64,000 nt of DNA from Mycobacterium szulgai (GCF_002116635.1 NZ_LQPW01000163.1:45569-109568), one strand, 5' to 3'; positions 52,559 through 61,677 are shown, counted from the stretch's first letter. The notes: a model not told the origin generated them from the sequence alone. A program made the numbers and translations.

Positions 52559-53833
52559 ATGGACTTCGGGGCGCTACCGCCGGAAATCAACTCCGGTCGG
52601 ATGTACTTAGGCGCGGGTTCGGGGCCAATGCTTGCTGCAGCCGCAGCCTGGGACGAGGTGGCTGCGCAACTGCACGCTACGGCGGCGTCTTACGGCTCCG
52701 CGATCGAGGGGCTGACGGTCGGACCGTGGACGGGCCCGTCGTCGATCCTGATGGCGACCGCAGCGGCGCCATACGTGTCGTGGATCAGTGCGACAGCCGC
52801 GCTGGCCGAACAGGCCGCCACTCAGGCCAAGATCGCCGCGGCGGCCTACGAGACGGCGTTCGCCGCGACGGTGCCGCCGCCGGTAATCGAGGCTAACCGC
52901 GCGTTGTTGATGACGTTGATCGCCACGAATATCTTCGGTCAGAACACTCCGGCGATCGCGGCTGCCGAAGCCCACTACGCCGAGATGTGGGCCCAGGACG
53001 CCGCCGCGATGTACGCCTATGCGGCCTCGTCGGCGACCGCGTCGGCGTTGACGCCGTTCAACGAACCCCCGCAAACCACGAACCCGTCGGCGGCGGCCAC
53101 ACAATCGGCAACGGTGGCCCAAGCCGCCGGCAGCTCTACCGGCTCCGAAGTCACTTCTCAGTTGTCCCAGCTGATCTCGGCGATGCCGAACGCGCTGCAA
53201 GGCCTGGCGACAAACCCTTCCGCGGCTGCAGTGCCCGGCCTCACCTTGCCGCCGCTGCCGCCCTGGCTTGTAACCAACATCGCGAACTGGAACACCATCA
53301 TGGCCACCCTCACCGGGCCGTACTCCATTCAGGGAATAACCTCCATCCCCGGTGGACCGTTCCTGTCGTTCGGCCAGGTATACGCCTATGCCCAGAACGG
53401 CCAGGGCCTGCAAGCCTTCTTCAGCCCCGCCAAACCCATCAGCGGAGCATTGGCACCCATCGCCCCGCAGCTGGGGGCGAACCTGACCGCCGCCGGCAGT
53501 GTCGGCGGCGCGCCCGTGGCATCGGGGGCCATGGGCCGTGCGGCGCTGGTGGGAAGTTTGTCGGTGCCGCAGGGCTGGACCACCGAAGCCCCCGCGATGC
53601 GAACGCTTGCCTCGATATTTCCCACCGGCTTGGCGGCCGCTCCGGCCGCCTCGCTGGCGGGTGAGGGCGGCGTGTTCAGTCAGATGGCGCTGTCAAGCCT
53701 GGCTGGACGCGCGCTGGGGACGACTGCGTTCGGTTCCAGCGGCGGCGCTGCAGCGCACGCGGTGGGTGGTGTCGTCGCCGAGGCTGACCCGGCCGCGGCC
53801 ACCATCATCGTGATACCGGCGATCGAGGACTAG
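52559..53833 (+). CDS. PPE-SVP protein (PPE31/PPE32 position)
   Basis: A 424-residue PPE protein: DFGALPPEINSGRMYLGAGS at the start, VGPWTGPSSI at the turn, GQNTPAIAAAEAHYAEMWAQ and the SVP motif VGSLSVPQGW. The C-terminus differs from the other PPE proteins here: instead of a YGFRP tail it ends in AEADPAAATIIVIPAIED. It is followed after 13 bases by the next PPE gene, so the two are co-transcribed. The partner PE20 found in M. tuberculosis is missing upstream. Confidence 0.92.
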   Translation: MDFGALPPEINSGRMYLGAGSGPMLAAAAAWDEVAAQLHATAASYGSAIEGLTVGPWTGPSSILMATAAAPYVSWISATAALAEQAATQAKIAAAAYETAFAATVPPPVIEANRALLMTLIATNIFGQNTPAIAAAEAHYAEMWAQDAAAMYAYAASSATASALTPFNEPPQTTNPSAAATQSATVAQAAGSSTGSEVTSQLSQLISAMPNALQGLATNPSAAAVPGLTLPPLPPWLVTNIANWNTIMATLTGPYSIQGITSIPGGPFLSFGQVYAYAQNGQGLQAFFSPAKPISGALAPIAPQLGANLTAAGSVGGAPVASGAMGRAALVGSLSVPQGWTTEAPAMRTLASIFPTGLAAAPAASLAGEGGVFSQMALSSLAGRALGTTAFGSSGGAAAHAVGGVVAEADPAAATIIVIPAIED

Positions 53834-53846
53834 GTAAGGGGCACGC

Positions 53847-55256
53847 ATGTTTTACGCAGCGCTACCGCCAGAGATCAACTCGGGCAGGATGTACACCGGA
53901 CCAGGAGCAGAACCGATGCTGGCCGCCGCGGCGGCCTGGGACATGCTGGCCGCCGAGCTGCAGTCCACGGTATCCCTGTACACCTCGGCGATTTCGACGC
54001 TGGCCAGCGGACCCTGGGTCGGCCCGTCATCGATAGCCATGACCGCCGCCGTCGCTCCGTACCTGACTTGGATGAGTGCGACCGCCGCCCAGGCCAAAGA
54101 GACGGCAACGCAGGCCAACGCGGCGGCAAGCGCCTACGAAACCGCGTTCGCCGCGCACGTGCCCCCGCCGGTGATCGCCGCCAATCGCAGCCAACTGGCC
54201 ATGCTCGTGGCGACGAACCTCTTCGGACAGAACACTTCGGCAATCGCCGCCGTCGAGGCTCAGTACGCGGAATTCTGGGCACAGGATGCTTCGGCAATGA
54301 ACAGCTACGTAAGCTCGTCGGCGGCCGCCACCCAAGTCTCGGCATTCACCGAGCCGCCACAGATGACGAATGCGAGTGGTCTGGCCGGCCAGGCGGCCGC
54401 CGTGGGCCAAGCCGCCGGCGGCGCGGCCGCCACCGACCTCCAGTCGCTGTTAGCGGCGGCCGATCCGATTTCGACGCTGCTTCAGTGGGGCGCAGACCTT
54501 GCCACGGCGTATAACACCGCCGTCCCTCAGCTCATCAACGCCATCTTCGGCCCAACCACGGCTGCGACGTACACGAGTTTGTACCAAGCCATCAAGGTTC
54601 CGCTTGGCTTCACCACGCAGTTCAATGACATCGGGCTGATCATCAACTTCGTCGCATCGCAGTTCTTGAAATTCGCCACCAAACCCGGCGTGCTCGGCGA
54701 GTTGCCCAAGGACGCGCTGGGTGGCGGACTGGGAGTCGCCGGTCCGCACTGGGGCCGGGGCTGGTTGACCAGCTCGGTGAACCCGGTGGCGGCCGACTTG
54801 GGACGCGGCACCCTGGTCGGGAAGTTGACGGTGCCGCCGAGCTGGGCGCCGGCCACCCCGGGCATCCGGATGGTCGCTGCCGCGCTGTCGGCCGCTGGGC
54901 CAGAGGCGGTGCCGGCGGCGGCGCTCAGCGAGGGGAGCCTGTTCAGTGCGATGTCCAGCGCGGGGATGCTCGGTAGCGCCTTTGGCGCGGGAGCTCCGGA
55001 CGCCTACGCACGTGTCGGCGTGAAAGGGCGCCTCACCAAGATCAAGGACCTCAAAGACAAACACTCGCCTGAGCAGTTAAAGCGTCTGGTCGCACAGATT
55101 TCGGAAAAACCTGAGAGCGTCCAGCATCACAACGTCGATCAAGAAGGGCTGGACAGCTTGCTTGAGCAACTGTCGAAGAAGCCCGGTATTCACGCGGTCC
55201 ACCTCACCAAAGGCGACAAGCCAAAAGTCTTGCCGTCAGATGCCTCGTTGGGCTGA
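53847..55256 (+). CDS. PPE33: PPE33-like PPE protein with a charged C-terminal tail
   Basis: A 469-residue PPE protein with FYAALPPEINSGRMYTGPGA at the start and GPWVGPSSIAM at the turn. The SVP site reads VGKLTVPPSW, with Thr for Ser. The last about 70 residues are highly charged (GRLTKIKDLKDKHSPEQLKR, then LLEQLSKKPGIHAVHLTKGD), a domain the other PPE proteins here lack. The phrase PGIHAVH resembles the end of the MgtC protein encoded two genes downstream (PGIYAVH). The order PPE33, DUF732, mgtC matches Rv1809-Rv1811. Confidence 0.9.
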   Translation: MFYAALPPEINSGRMYTGPGAEPMLAAAAAWDMLAAELQSTVSLYTSAISTLASGPWVGPSSIAMTAAVAPYLTWMSATAAQAKETATQANAAASAYETAFAAHVPPPVIAANRSQLAMLVATNLFGQNTSAIAAVEAQYAEFWAQDASAMNSYVSSSAAATQVSAFTEPPQMTNASGLAGQAAAVGQAAGGAAATDLQSLLAAADPISTLLQWGADLATAYNTAVPQLINAIFGPTTAATYTSLYQAIKVPLGFTTQFNDIGLIINFVASQFLKFATKPGVLGELPKDALGGGLGVAGPHWGRGWLTSSVNPVAADLGRGTLVGKLTVPPSWAPATPGIRMVAAALSAAGPEAVPAAALSEGSLFSAMSSAGMLGSAFGAGAPDAYARVGVKGRLTKIKDLKDKHSPEQLKRLVAQISEKPESVQHHNVDQEGLDSLLEQLSKKPGIHAVHLTKGDKPKVLPSDASLG

Positions 55257-55290
55257 CGGGCATGCCACCAGACATAGGAGAGTGTTAGCT

Positions 55291-55614
55291 ATGAGACGGC
55301 TATTGGCGCTACTTGGCGTCGCGGCCATGATCGGTCTTGCCGCGCCCGCGTATGCCGATCCGGACGACACCCACGACGGTGACGACGCGGCGTTTCTGGC
55401 GGCGCTGCAACAAGCCGGCATCACCTATAGCAACCCGGCGTCGGCCATCGGCTCGGCGAAAGCGGTTTGTGGATGCCTGGATAACGGTGAATCGGGCCTG
55501 GAGCTACTCCACGACGTCAAGACCCGAAACCCCGGATTGGACATGGAAGCCGCGTCGCAGTTCGCCCTGCTCGCCTCGAAATATTACTGCCCTCACCACC
55601 TCAGCCACGCCTGA
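55291..55614 (+). CDS. DUF732 secreted protein (Rv1810 homologue)
   Basis: A 107-residue exported protein. The signal peptide is RRLLALLGVAAMIGLAAPAY, cut near AYA-DP. The mature part has the DUF732 pattern: DDAAFLAALQQAGITYSNPA, VCGCLDN and a final SKYYCPHH; the two cysteines CGC and YYC positions probably form a disulphide. TAGGAGAG precedes the ATG at 55291. The function of the family is unknown. It follows PPE33 by 34 bases and may be co-transcribed. Confidence 0.92.
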   Translation: MRRLLALLGVAAMIGLAAPAYADPDDTHDGDDAAFLAALQQAGITYSNPASAIGSAKAVCGCLDNGESGLELLHDVKTRNPGLDMEAASQFALLASKYYCPHHLSHA

Positions 55615-55756
55615 CCCAAGTCGCCTTTGCTCTTGCCCGGGTCGTTAGCTTCGACTCAGGGCCACTTGCCGTTCACCTGAACGTGGTTAGCTGCCGCCGC
55701 GCCCGGCGGGTTCGGTAGCGGTGCTCAGCCCCGCCACAGGAAAGGAGTGCGCCGTC

Positions 55757-56467
55757 ATGCAGACACTCAGCATCGCCGATTTCGCACTCCGGCTGGGCGT
55801 TGGAGTTGGCTGTGGTTCCCTGATCGGCTTTGAGCGGCAATGGCGGGCACGCATGGCCGGCCTGCGCACCAATGCTCTGGTGGCAACTGGCGCAACGTTG
55901 TTCGTGTTGTACGCGGCCGCAACCGAGGACAGCAGCCCCACCCGGGTCGCGTCATACGTGGTGTCAGGGATCGGGTTTCTCGGCGGCGGAGTGATCCTGC
56001 GCGAAGGCTTCAATGTCCGGGGCCTCAATACCGCCGCCACCCTGTGGTGCTCGGCGGCCGTAGGCGTGCTGGCCGCTTCGGGGCATTTGGTCTTCACGGT
56101 GATCGCCACCGGTACGGTCGTGGCAATCCATCTGCTGGGGCGCCCGCTAGGCCGCCTGATCGACCACGACAACAGCGTCGAAGAGGACGAAAGCCTGCAG
56201 CCCTATCAGGTGGAGGTGGTTTGTCGGCGCAAATCCGCAAAGTATGCGCGCGCCCAAATCGTCCAGCACACCAGCAACAACGACATCACGCTCTGGGGCA
56301 TTCACACGAGTCCATCCGATGGCGACGACAAGGTCACCCTGGCTGCGCACCTGCTCATAGGCGGCCACGCACCGGCCAAGCTGGAGCGCATGGTGGCCGA
56401 ATTGTCGCTGCAGCCAGGCATTTACGCCGTGCACTGGTATGCCGGTGAACAAGCGAGCGCGGATTGA
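55757..56467 (+). CDS. mgtC: MgtC-family virulence membrane protein (Rv1811 homologue)
   Basis: A 236-residue protein. The N-terminal part holds five membrane helices with the MgtC signatures GCGSLIGFERQWRARMAGLR, TNALVATGATLF, GIGFLGGGVILREG and GLNTAATLWCSAAVGVLAAS. The C-terminal 80 residues form an ACT-like cytosolic domain ending PGIYAVHWYAGE. MgtC proteins help survival in macrophages and at low magnesium, partly by acting on the F1Fo ATPase. The ATG at 55757 has AGGAAAGGAG upstream; an earlier start at 55721 would precede it. Confidence 0.95.
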   Translation: MQTLSIADFALRLGVGVGCGSLIGFERQWRARMAGLRTNALVATGATLFVLYAAATEDSSPTRVASYVVSGIGFLGGGVILREGFNVRGLNTAATLWCSAAVGVLAASGHLVFTVIATGTVVAIHLLGRPLGRLIDHDNSVEEDESLQPYQVEVVCRRKSAKYARAQIVQHTSNNDITLWGIHTSPSDGDDKVTLAAHLLIGGHAPAKLERMVAELSLQPGIYAVHWYAGEQASAD

Positions 56468-56474
56468 TCCTGCG

Positions 56475-57662
56475 CTAAGGGCGTGCCTGCAGGTCCGGCG
56501 CGGCCGCCGCAAGCAGGTCGGCGCGGCTTCTGGTCAAGGGCGGGTAGATCCGCTGGGTATTGATCGTCTGCTTAGTGGCCTTAGCCTGCGCGCCACGTGA
56601 CACGACCCTCCGATCCCACCCCTCGGTGTATACCGCCCCGGCCGGCCCCAGATCGAGAACCGTGACGTACCAGGGAATTCGGAGCGCCAGCATCGGCTGA
56701 TCAAACAAGTCGCTGATGACGTTGTAACCGGCATAACGGCCCATCGGGCGCCCATGCTGACACGACATCACCGACAGGTGTTCGTCGTCCATGCGTGCCG
56801 CGGCCACGTCACCCGCGGCGAACATCGCGGGCACCCCGACCACCCGAAGGTAGTCATCGACTGCAACCCTGCCCAGCCGGTCGCGTGCCACCGGCAGCTG
56901 TTCGGTCAGCGGGTTGGCCCGCATGCCGGCACACCACACCACCGTGGCGGTTGCGAGTTGCTCGCCCGCCGAGAGCGATACGCTGTCCTGGCCGACCGCG
57001 GCCACACCGACACCGGTCTTGGCTTCAACCCCGTTGTCCGACAAGGCTTTTTCGATCACCGGCCGCGCCGATGCCCCCATGTCGGAGCCGACGAACGAGT
57101 TGTGGTCGACCAGCACGACCCGAGGGGTCATGCCCATAGCGCGCAGCCGGGCCGGCAGTTCGCAAGCGGTCTCGATACCGGTGAGGCCGGCACCGACCAC
57201 AACGACGGTGGCCGCCGCCGGCGTCGCGGGACCGTCGGCCAGCTTCTGCAGGTGATGTTGCAGCTTGACCGCGCCGTCATAGGTGTCGACGTCGAAACCG
57301 AACTCCCGCAAGCCCGGCAGGTCCGGCTTGGCCACCCGGCTTCCCGACGCAAGCACCAGGCGGTCGTAGGAGTAGGTCTGGCCACTGGCGGAAGTAACGC
57401 GCCGGGCGTCGGCGTCGATCCCGGTCACCTCGGCGGTGACGTGTGCGATACCGGCGGGGTCGAGCACGTCGGCGAGCGGAATGCGGCAAGCACTCAGGTC
57501 AGCCTCGTAATTGCGAACCCGGATGTCATGGAACGGTTCTGCGCTCACAACGGTGATTTCGACACTGCCCGCCGGCACCGCAAGCTCGTCGAGTCGTCGT
57601 GCGGCGCCGAGTGCCGCCCACAGACCGGCGAACCCGGAGCCGATTACCAGCACTTGGGTCAC
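56475..57662 (-). CDS. Type II NADH dehydrogenase-like flavoprotein (Rv1812c homologue)
   Basis: A 395-residue two-dinucleotide-fold enzyme. The FAD motif is VLVIGSGFAGLWAALGAARR at the N-terminus, the NAD(P) motif is VVVVGAGLTGIETACELPAR near residue 160, and FAAGDVAAARMDDEHLSVMS marks the second FAD contact. It is shorter than Ndh and lacks a clear membrane anchor. It probably oxidises NAD(P)H with a quinone or another acceptor. The GTG at 57662 overlaps the stop of the upstream esterase gene (GTGA). Confidence 0.9.
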   Translation of the reverse strand: MTQVLVIGSGFAGLWAALGAARRLDELAVPAGSVEITVVSAEPFHDIRVRNYEADLSACRIPLADVLDPAGIAHVTAEVTGIDADARRVTSASGQTYSYDRLVLASGSRVAKPDLPGLREFGFDVDTYDGAVKLQHHLQKLADGPATPAAATVVVVGAGLTGIETACELPARLRAMGMTPRVVLVDHNSFVGSDMGASARPVIEKALSDNGVEAKTGVGVAAVGQDSVSLSAGEQLATATVVWCAGMRANPLTEQLPVARDRLGRVAVDDYLRVVGVPAMFAAGDVAAARMDDEHLSVMSCQHGRPMGRYAGYNVISDLFDQPMLALRIPWYVTVLDLGPAGAVYTEGWDRRVVSRGAQAKATKQTINTQRIYPPLTRSRADLLAAAAPDLQARP

Positions 57663-58597
57663 TGCAACACCTCGCGGATCTGCACCAGGGCTTCCATGGC
57701 GCTGCGATTGGGCAAGTACATCCACACGTGCAAAGCTCCTTCCCGCTCGTACCATCCGATGTCCAGACCCTCGGCGAGCGCGCGCTTGCGGAAAGCCCGG
57801 GTGTCGGGGTTGAGCACATCGTGCGTTCCGGTGAACACCGTGAGCCGCGGCAAGCCTTCAAGTGGCCCCTGGCTGGGGCTCACCAGGGGAGTGTCCAGCG
57901 GATCGCCGGCGGCATAGCGCAGTCCCGCTGCCCGCAGGTCGTCGAGGTTCAGGAAGGGATCGATCTTGGCGACCGCCGGGACATCCGGATCCGGCAGCCC
58001 CACGTGCATCCAGGGGGATAGCAGCACGGCATCGGCCGGCTGTGGCAGACCGGCGTCGCGCACCGCATGACACAGCGCAAAGGCCATGCCGCCCCCTGCC
58101 GAATCGCCCATGAAGGCAATCGAACTCGGATCCTGGTCCTTTAGCATGCGGCGATACACCTGCAGTAGAAAGGGAAACACTTCGCGATAGCTGTGCTCCG
58201 GAGCGATCGGATAAATCGGCACGGTCAGTGTCCGGCCGGTGAGATTGGCCAGCTTTGCGATCGCAGGCCAGTGGAAGTGCGGCATCAGGTCCAGCACGTA
58301 TGCCCCGCCGTGCAGGTATAACAACTCACCGCCATTAAGCGGCGGCGAGCTCAGCAGCGGCTTGACCTGGTAAACGGGACGCCCGGCCACGTCGGCCCGG
58401 GTGACCTCGACCTTCTTCAGCACTCGCTTGGACGGCCGGCCGCTGTAGGGCAGCCGCGGATGTGCGGCCCAGCGGTCCAGCTTGGCGGCCGGAAAGAGCC
58501 GCTTGCGCATGCCGGTAGAGCGAAGCAACCGATGGCTGACATTGAGCCTGAGCATTCTGCGGTCCATAGCGGTTATCAGTCTGTACTCCCCGGACAA
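57659..58597 (-). CDS. Hormone-sensitive-lipase-type esterase
   Basis: A 312-residue alpha/beta hydrolase. The oxyanion motif YLHGGAYVLD and the nucleophile motif GDSAGGGMAF place it in the HSL (Lip) family; Asp in FTGTHDVLNPD and His in EGALHVWMYLP complete the triad. It cleaves short or medium acyl esters. It is translated together with the NADH-dehydrogenase-like gene. I do not recall this gene between Rv1812c and erg3 in M. tuberculosis. The start may be the ATG at 58597 or at 58567. Confidence 0.88.
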   Translation of the reverse strand: MSGEYRLITAMDRRMLRLNVSHRLLRSTGMRKRLFPAAKLDRWAAHPRLPYSGRPSKRVLKKVEVTRADVAGRPVYQVKPLLSSPPLNGGELLYLHGGAYVLDLMPHFHWPAIAKLANLTGRTLTVPIYPIAPEHSYREVFPFLLQVYRRMLKDQDPSSIAFMGDSAGGGMAFALCHAVRDAGLPQPADAVLLSPWMHVGLPDPDVPAVAKIDPFLNLDDLRAAGLRYAAGDPLDTPLVSPSQGPLEGLPRLTVFTGTHDVLNPDTRAFRKRALAEGLDIGWYEREGALHVWMYLPNRSAMEALVQIREVLQ

Positions 58598-58650
58598 CCA
58601 ATGCGACCGATGGTCACCGGCGGGGCGGCCGTGGTCGTAATCTGTCTGGT

Positions 58651-59598
58651 GTGGATGTTTACCCCGGGTTCTGGTCCCTGCTACCGCCGCCCTTGCGGGA
58701 CCCGGTGCTGTTCGCCATCCCCTTCTTCTTGCTGCTGCTGGCCCTCGAAGGATTTGCTGCCCGCAAGCTGGAAAGTATCGAGACCAACCCCGATACCGGA
58801 AAGCCGCGGCCGGCTTCGGGTGCCTATCTCAGCCGCGATTCGATGGCGAGCATCTCGATGGGATTGGTTTCGATAGCCACCACCGCGGGTTGGAAGACTC
58901 TGGCCCTGCTTGGCTATGCCGCGCTGTATGCCTATGTCGCGCCGTGGCATCTCTCGCCGGGCCAGTGGTACACCTGGGTGGTCGCGATCGTGGGCGTAGA
59001 TCTGCTTTATTACGTCTATCACCGGGTGGCTCATCGGGTCCGGCTGATATGGGCAACGCATCAGGCCCATCACTCCAGCGAATATTTCAACTTCGCCACC
59101 GCGCTACGCCAGAAGTGGAATAACAGCGGCGAAGTACTTCTTTGGGCGCCGTTGCCTCTGCTTGGCCTGCCGCCCTGGATGGTGTTCTTCAGTTGGTCGC
59201 TGAACCTGATCTACCAGTTCTGGGTGCACACCGAGCGGATCGGCAAGATGCCGCGGTGGTTCGAGTTCACCTTCAACACGCCCTCACATCACCGGGTGCA
59301 TCACGGGATGGATCAGCTGTACCTGGACAAGAACTACGGCGGTATCTTCATCGTGTGGGACCGGCTGTTCGGAAGCTTTCAGTCCGAGCTGTTCCGGCCG
59401 CATTACGGCCTGACCAAGCAGGTCGACACGTTCAACATCTGGAAGCTGCAGACCCACGAGTACGTGGCGATTGTCCGGGACTGGCGTTCCGCAAAGCGGC
59501 TACGGGACCGGCTGGGTTACGTCTTCGGGCCGCCGGGCTGGGAACCGCGGGTCAGCGCAAAGACGTCTGCGGCGGCCCGCTTGGTCACGTCGCGGTAA
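58651..59598 (+). CDS. erg3: Sterol-desaturase/fatty-acid-hydroxylase-superfamily protein (Erg3-like, Rv1814 homologue)
   Basis: A 315-residue membrane di-iron enzyme. The histidine boxes are YHRVAHRVR, ATHQAHHSSEY and SHHRVHHGMD, the three clusters that bind the two irons, and four hydrophobic segments surround them. It starts at GTG 58651. It was annotated as a C-5 sterol desaturase, but mycobacteria make no ergosterol, so a lipid or host-sterol substrate is more likely. It diverges from the esterase gene over 53 bases. Confidence 0.9.
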   Translation: MDVYPGFWSLLPPPLRDPVLFAIPFFLLLLALEGFAARKLESIETNPDTGKPRPASGAYLSRDSMASISMGLVSIATTAGWKTLALLGYAALYAYVAPWHLSPGQWYTWVVAIVGVDLLYYVYHRVAHRVRLIWATHQAHHSSEYFNFATALRQKWNNSGEVLLWAPLPLLGLPPWMVFFSWSLNLIYQFWVHTERIGKMPRWFEFTFNTPSHHRVHHGMDQLYLDKNYGGIFIVWDRLFGSFQSELFRPHYGLTKQVDTFNIWKLQTHEYVAIVRDWRSAKRLRDRLGYVFGPPGWEPRVSAKTSAAARLVTSR

Positions 59599-59671
59599 CG
59601 CCGGGAACCTCCGACGCGAACAACTCAATGTGCGGCCGGCACTCGGCGGCCTCGACGGATCGGAGTCCACA

Positions 59672-60343
59672 TTGCGGCGCCTGGCACAGCGTGTATTGAC
59701 CGCATCGGTTGCCCTCGCGGCGCTCGCCTCGGTCTATTCGCCGGCGACCGCCAAGGCCGACCCGACCCTGGTGTTTCCCGGTATGGAGATCCACCAGGAC
59801 AACCGCGTCTGCACGCTGGCCTATATCGACCGCAGCCAGCGCATTGCCTACACCGCCGGGCACTGCAGGGGCGCGGGACCGGTCACTGACGTCAACAACA
59901 ACGTCATCGGCCATCTTGCGGCGTTTCGCGACAGCACGCCCAGCGGCACTACGGTGGCCACCGACGAGTCGATCGACGACTACGAGGCGATCGCGCTGGC
60001 CGACAACGTAACCGTGAACGACGTCCTTCCGGGTGGACGTCCATTGGTATCGAATCCAAGCGTCATGGTTGCACCCGGCCAAGCGGTCTGCCACTTCGGT
60101 ATCAGCACCGGTGAAACGTGTGGAACCGTCGATGCCGTCAACAACGGGTGGTTCACCATGTCCAACGGGGTAGCCAGCCAAAAGGGCGACTCGGGCGGAC
60201 CTATCTACGTGGCGCCGGTCGGGGGGCCCGCACAAATCGTCGGAATCTTCAACAGCGTCTGGGGGCAGTTTCCCGCGGCGGTGTCCTGGCAGTCAGTCCT
60301 GGGGCAGGCCCGGCAGGATCTCGGTACGCCGCCCAGGGCGTAG
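59672..60343 (+). CDS. Secreted trypsin-like serine protease (Rv1815 homologue)
   Basis: A 223-residue exported protein. The signal peptide is LRRLAQRVLTASVALAALAS, cut near AKA-DP. The protease triad is visible: His in IAYTAGHCRGAG, Asp in ESIDDYEAIALAD and Ser in SQKGDSGGPIYV. Two cysteine pairs, at CTLAY/GHC and at CHFG/ETCG, fit disulphides. I chose the TTG at 59672, seven bases after GGAG, because it gives a proper signal peptide; the frame is open further upstream into erg3. Confidence 0.88.
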   Translation: MRRLAQRVLTASVALAALASVYSPATAKADPTLVFPGMEIHQDNRVCTLAYIDRSQRIAYTAGHCRGAGPVTDVNNNVIGHLAAFRDSTPSGTTVATDESIDDYEAIALADNVTVNDVLPGGRPLVSNPSVMVAPGQAVCHFGISTGETCGTVDAVNNGWFTMSNGVASQKGDSGGPIYVAPVGGPAQIVGIFNSVWGQFPAAVSWQSVLGQARQDLGTPPRA

Positions 60344-60346
60344 CGG

Positions 60347-60787
60347 TCAGTTCGCGAGCTCGAACACCGGGATCTGCGGTGCTGCGGCGCGCAGCTCATC
60401 ATCGCTGGACTGCGGGGTCAATCCCACGACATAGTCCTTGACCTGCCAGTACCAGCGCTGCAGATAGCGCCTGAGGACTTCGGGCTTGGCATCATCGGCA
60501 AGTTCCCGGACCTCGGCGCGCTCCTTGTGCCAGCTGGGTCCCATCTCCACCACGCCGGCCGCCCTGACGTTGCGCGCCCACTGGGTGTTGCCGCGCGGTG
60601 AGACGACATAGTCGACGCCGTCGACGGTGAGCAGGTTGATCACCACGGAACGCTGCTTGCCGCTCTTGCGGCCCCGCACCCGCAGTGCGCGGGTACCGGC
60701 GATGCTGATGCCCAGTTCGGCGAGCCAGCGGATCAGCGCGTTCGCTGCCCGGGCGGCTTTATTCGGTTCCTCGTATCGCGTGGACAC
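60347..60787 (-). CDS. Deazaflavin-dependent nitroreductase-family protein (DUF385)
   Basis: A 146-residue split-barrel protein of the Ddn family. The signatures are LRVRGRKSGKQRSVVINLLT and VVSPRGNTQWARNVRAAG, which form the F420-binding site. Members reduce quinones, nitroimidazoles or unknown metabolites with F420H2. It diverges from the TetR gene, and a palindrome lies between them, so it is a plausible target of that regulator. It ends three bases after the convergent protease gene. Confidence 0.9.
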   Translation of the reverse strand: MSTRYEEPNKAARAANALIRWLAELGISIAGTRALRVRGRKSGKQRSVVINLLTVDGVDYVVSPRGNTQWARNVRAAGVVEMGPSWHKERAEVRELADDAKPEVLRRYLQRWYWQVKDYVVGLTPQSSDDELRAAAPQIPVFELAN

Positions 60788-60814
60788 AGCGCAGCCTCTC
60801 GGTCGATAACAATT

Positions 60815-60829
60815 GAGAGCACCGCTCTC
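60815..60829. promoter_or_regulatory. Palindromic operator candidate between the Ddn-like and TetR genes
   Basis: GAGAGC at 60815-60820 and GCTCTC at 60824-60829 are perfect complements around ACC; the outer bases extend the symmetry with one mismatch. It lies 28-42 bases upstream of the minus-strand ATG and 71-85 upstream of the plus-strand GTG, as expected for a TetR operator controlling both. Confidence 0.5.
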
Positions 60830-60899
60830 GATAGCTACCGTGACAGAGTCTTATCGGAAAATCAAGAGCAGTGATCTCGGTTGTGTCAGACTTGGCCCC

Positions 60900-61586
60900 G
60901 TGGGCAAGCGCCAGGAGTCGCGGGAACAGATCGAGTCGAGAATCGTCGAGCTCGGCCGGCGCCACCTGGTGGATCACGGTGCTGCCGGTTTATCGCTGCG
61001 CGCCATTGCCCGCGAGCTGGGCATGGTGTCGTCGGCGGTCTACCGGTATGTGTCCAGCCGTGACGAGCTGCTGACGTTGCTGCTCGTCGACGCATATACC
61101 GACCTGGCCGACAGCGTGGACCGGGCGCGCGACGCCACCATCGCCGAGCTGTGGAGCGACGACGTCATCGCCATTGCTCGCGCGGTGCGCCGGTGGGCCG
61201 TCGCGCACCCGGCGCGGTGGGCGCTCCTCTACGGCAGCCCGGTGCCGGGGTACCACGCGCCCCCTGAACGGACGGTCGGAGTGGGTACCCGCGTGGTCGG
61301 GGCGTTCTTCGACGCCATCGCCGCCGGGATCGCCACCGGCGACATCATGTTGACCAATAGCCCGGCGCCGCGACCGATGGCGTCGGACTTCGGACGCATT
61401 CGGCATGAATTCGGATTTCCCGGCGATGACCGCGTGATTGCCAAATGCTTCCTGCTATGGGCCGGCGTGGTGGGTGCGGTCAGCCTCGAGGTGTTCGGGC
61501 AGTACGGCGCCGACACGCTGACCGATCCTGAGTCGGTGTTCGATGCCCAGTTGCGGCTGCTGGTGGATGTGCTGGGACAACACTGA
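60900..61586 (+). CDS. TetR/AcrR-family transcriptional regulator (Rv1816 homologue)
   Basis: A 228-residue regulator. The helix-turn-helix spans about residues 10-57: ESRIVELGRRHLVDHGAAGL, LRAIARELGMVSSAVYRYVS and SRDELLTLLL. The C-terminal part is the TetR_C ligand domain with WAVAHPARWALLYGSPVPGY. The GTG at 60900 gives the usual length; the 29 codons upstream overlap the probable operator. The ligand is unknown. It probably represses itself and the divergent Ddn-like gene. Confidence 0.92.
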   Translation: MGKRQESREQIESRIVELGRRHLVDHGAAGLSLRAIARELGMVSSAVYRYVSSRDELLTLLLVDAYTDLADSVDRARDATIAELWSDDVIAIARAVRRWAVAHPARWALLYGSPVPGYHAPPERTVGVGTRVVGAFFDAIAAGIATGDIMLTNSPAPRPMASDFGRIRHEFGFPGDDRVIAKCFLLWAGVVGAVSLEVFGQYGADTLTDPESVFDAQLRLLVDVLGQH

Positions 61587-61677
61587 CGGGGGCAGCGAGC
61601 GAAATTAGAACACGTTCATCCGGCCGTTCAGACACGGCCATCGCCGATCGCGGCAAATTGGGCTATTCTGCGAAACG

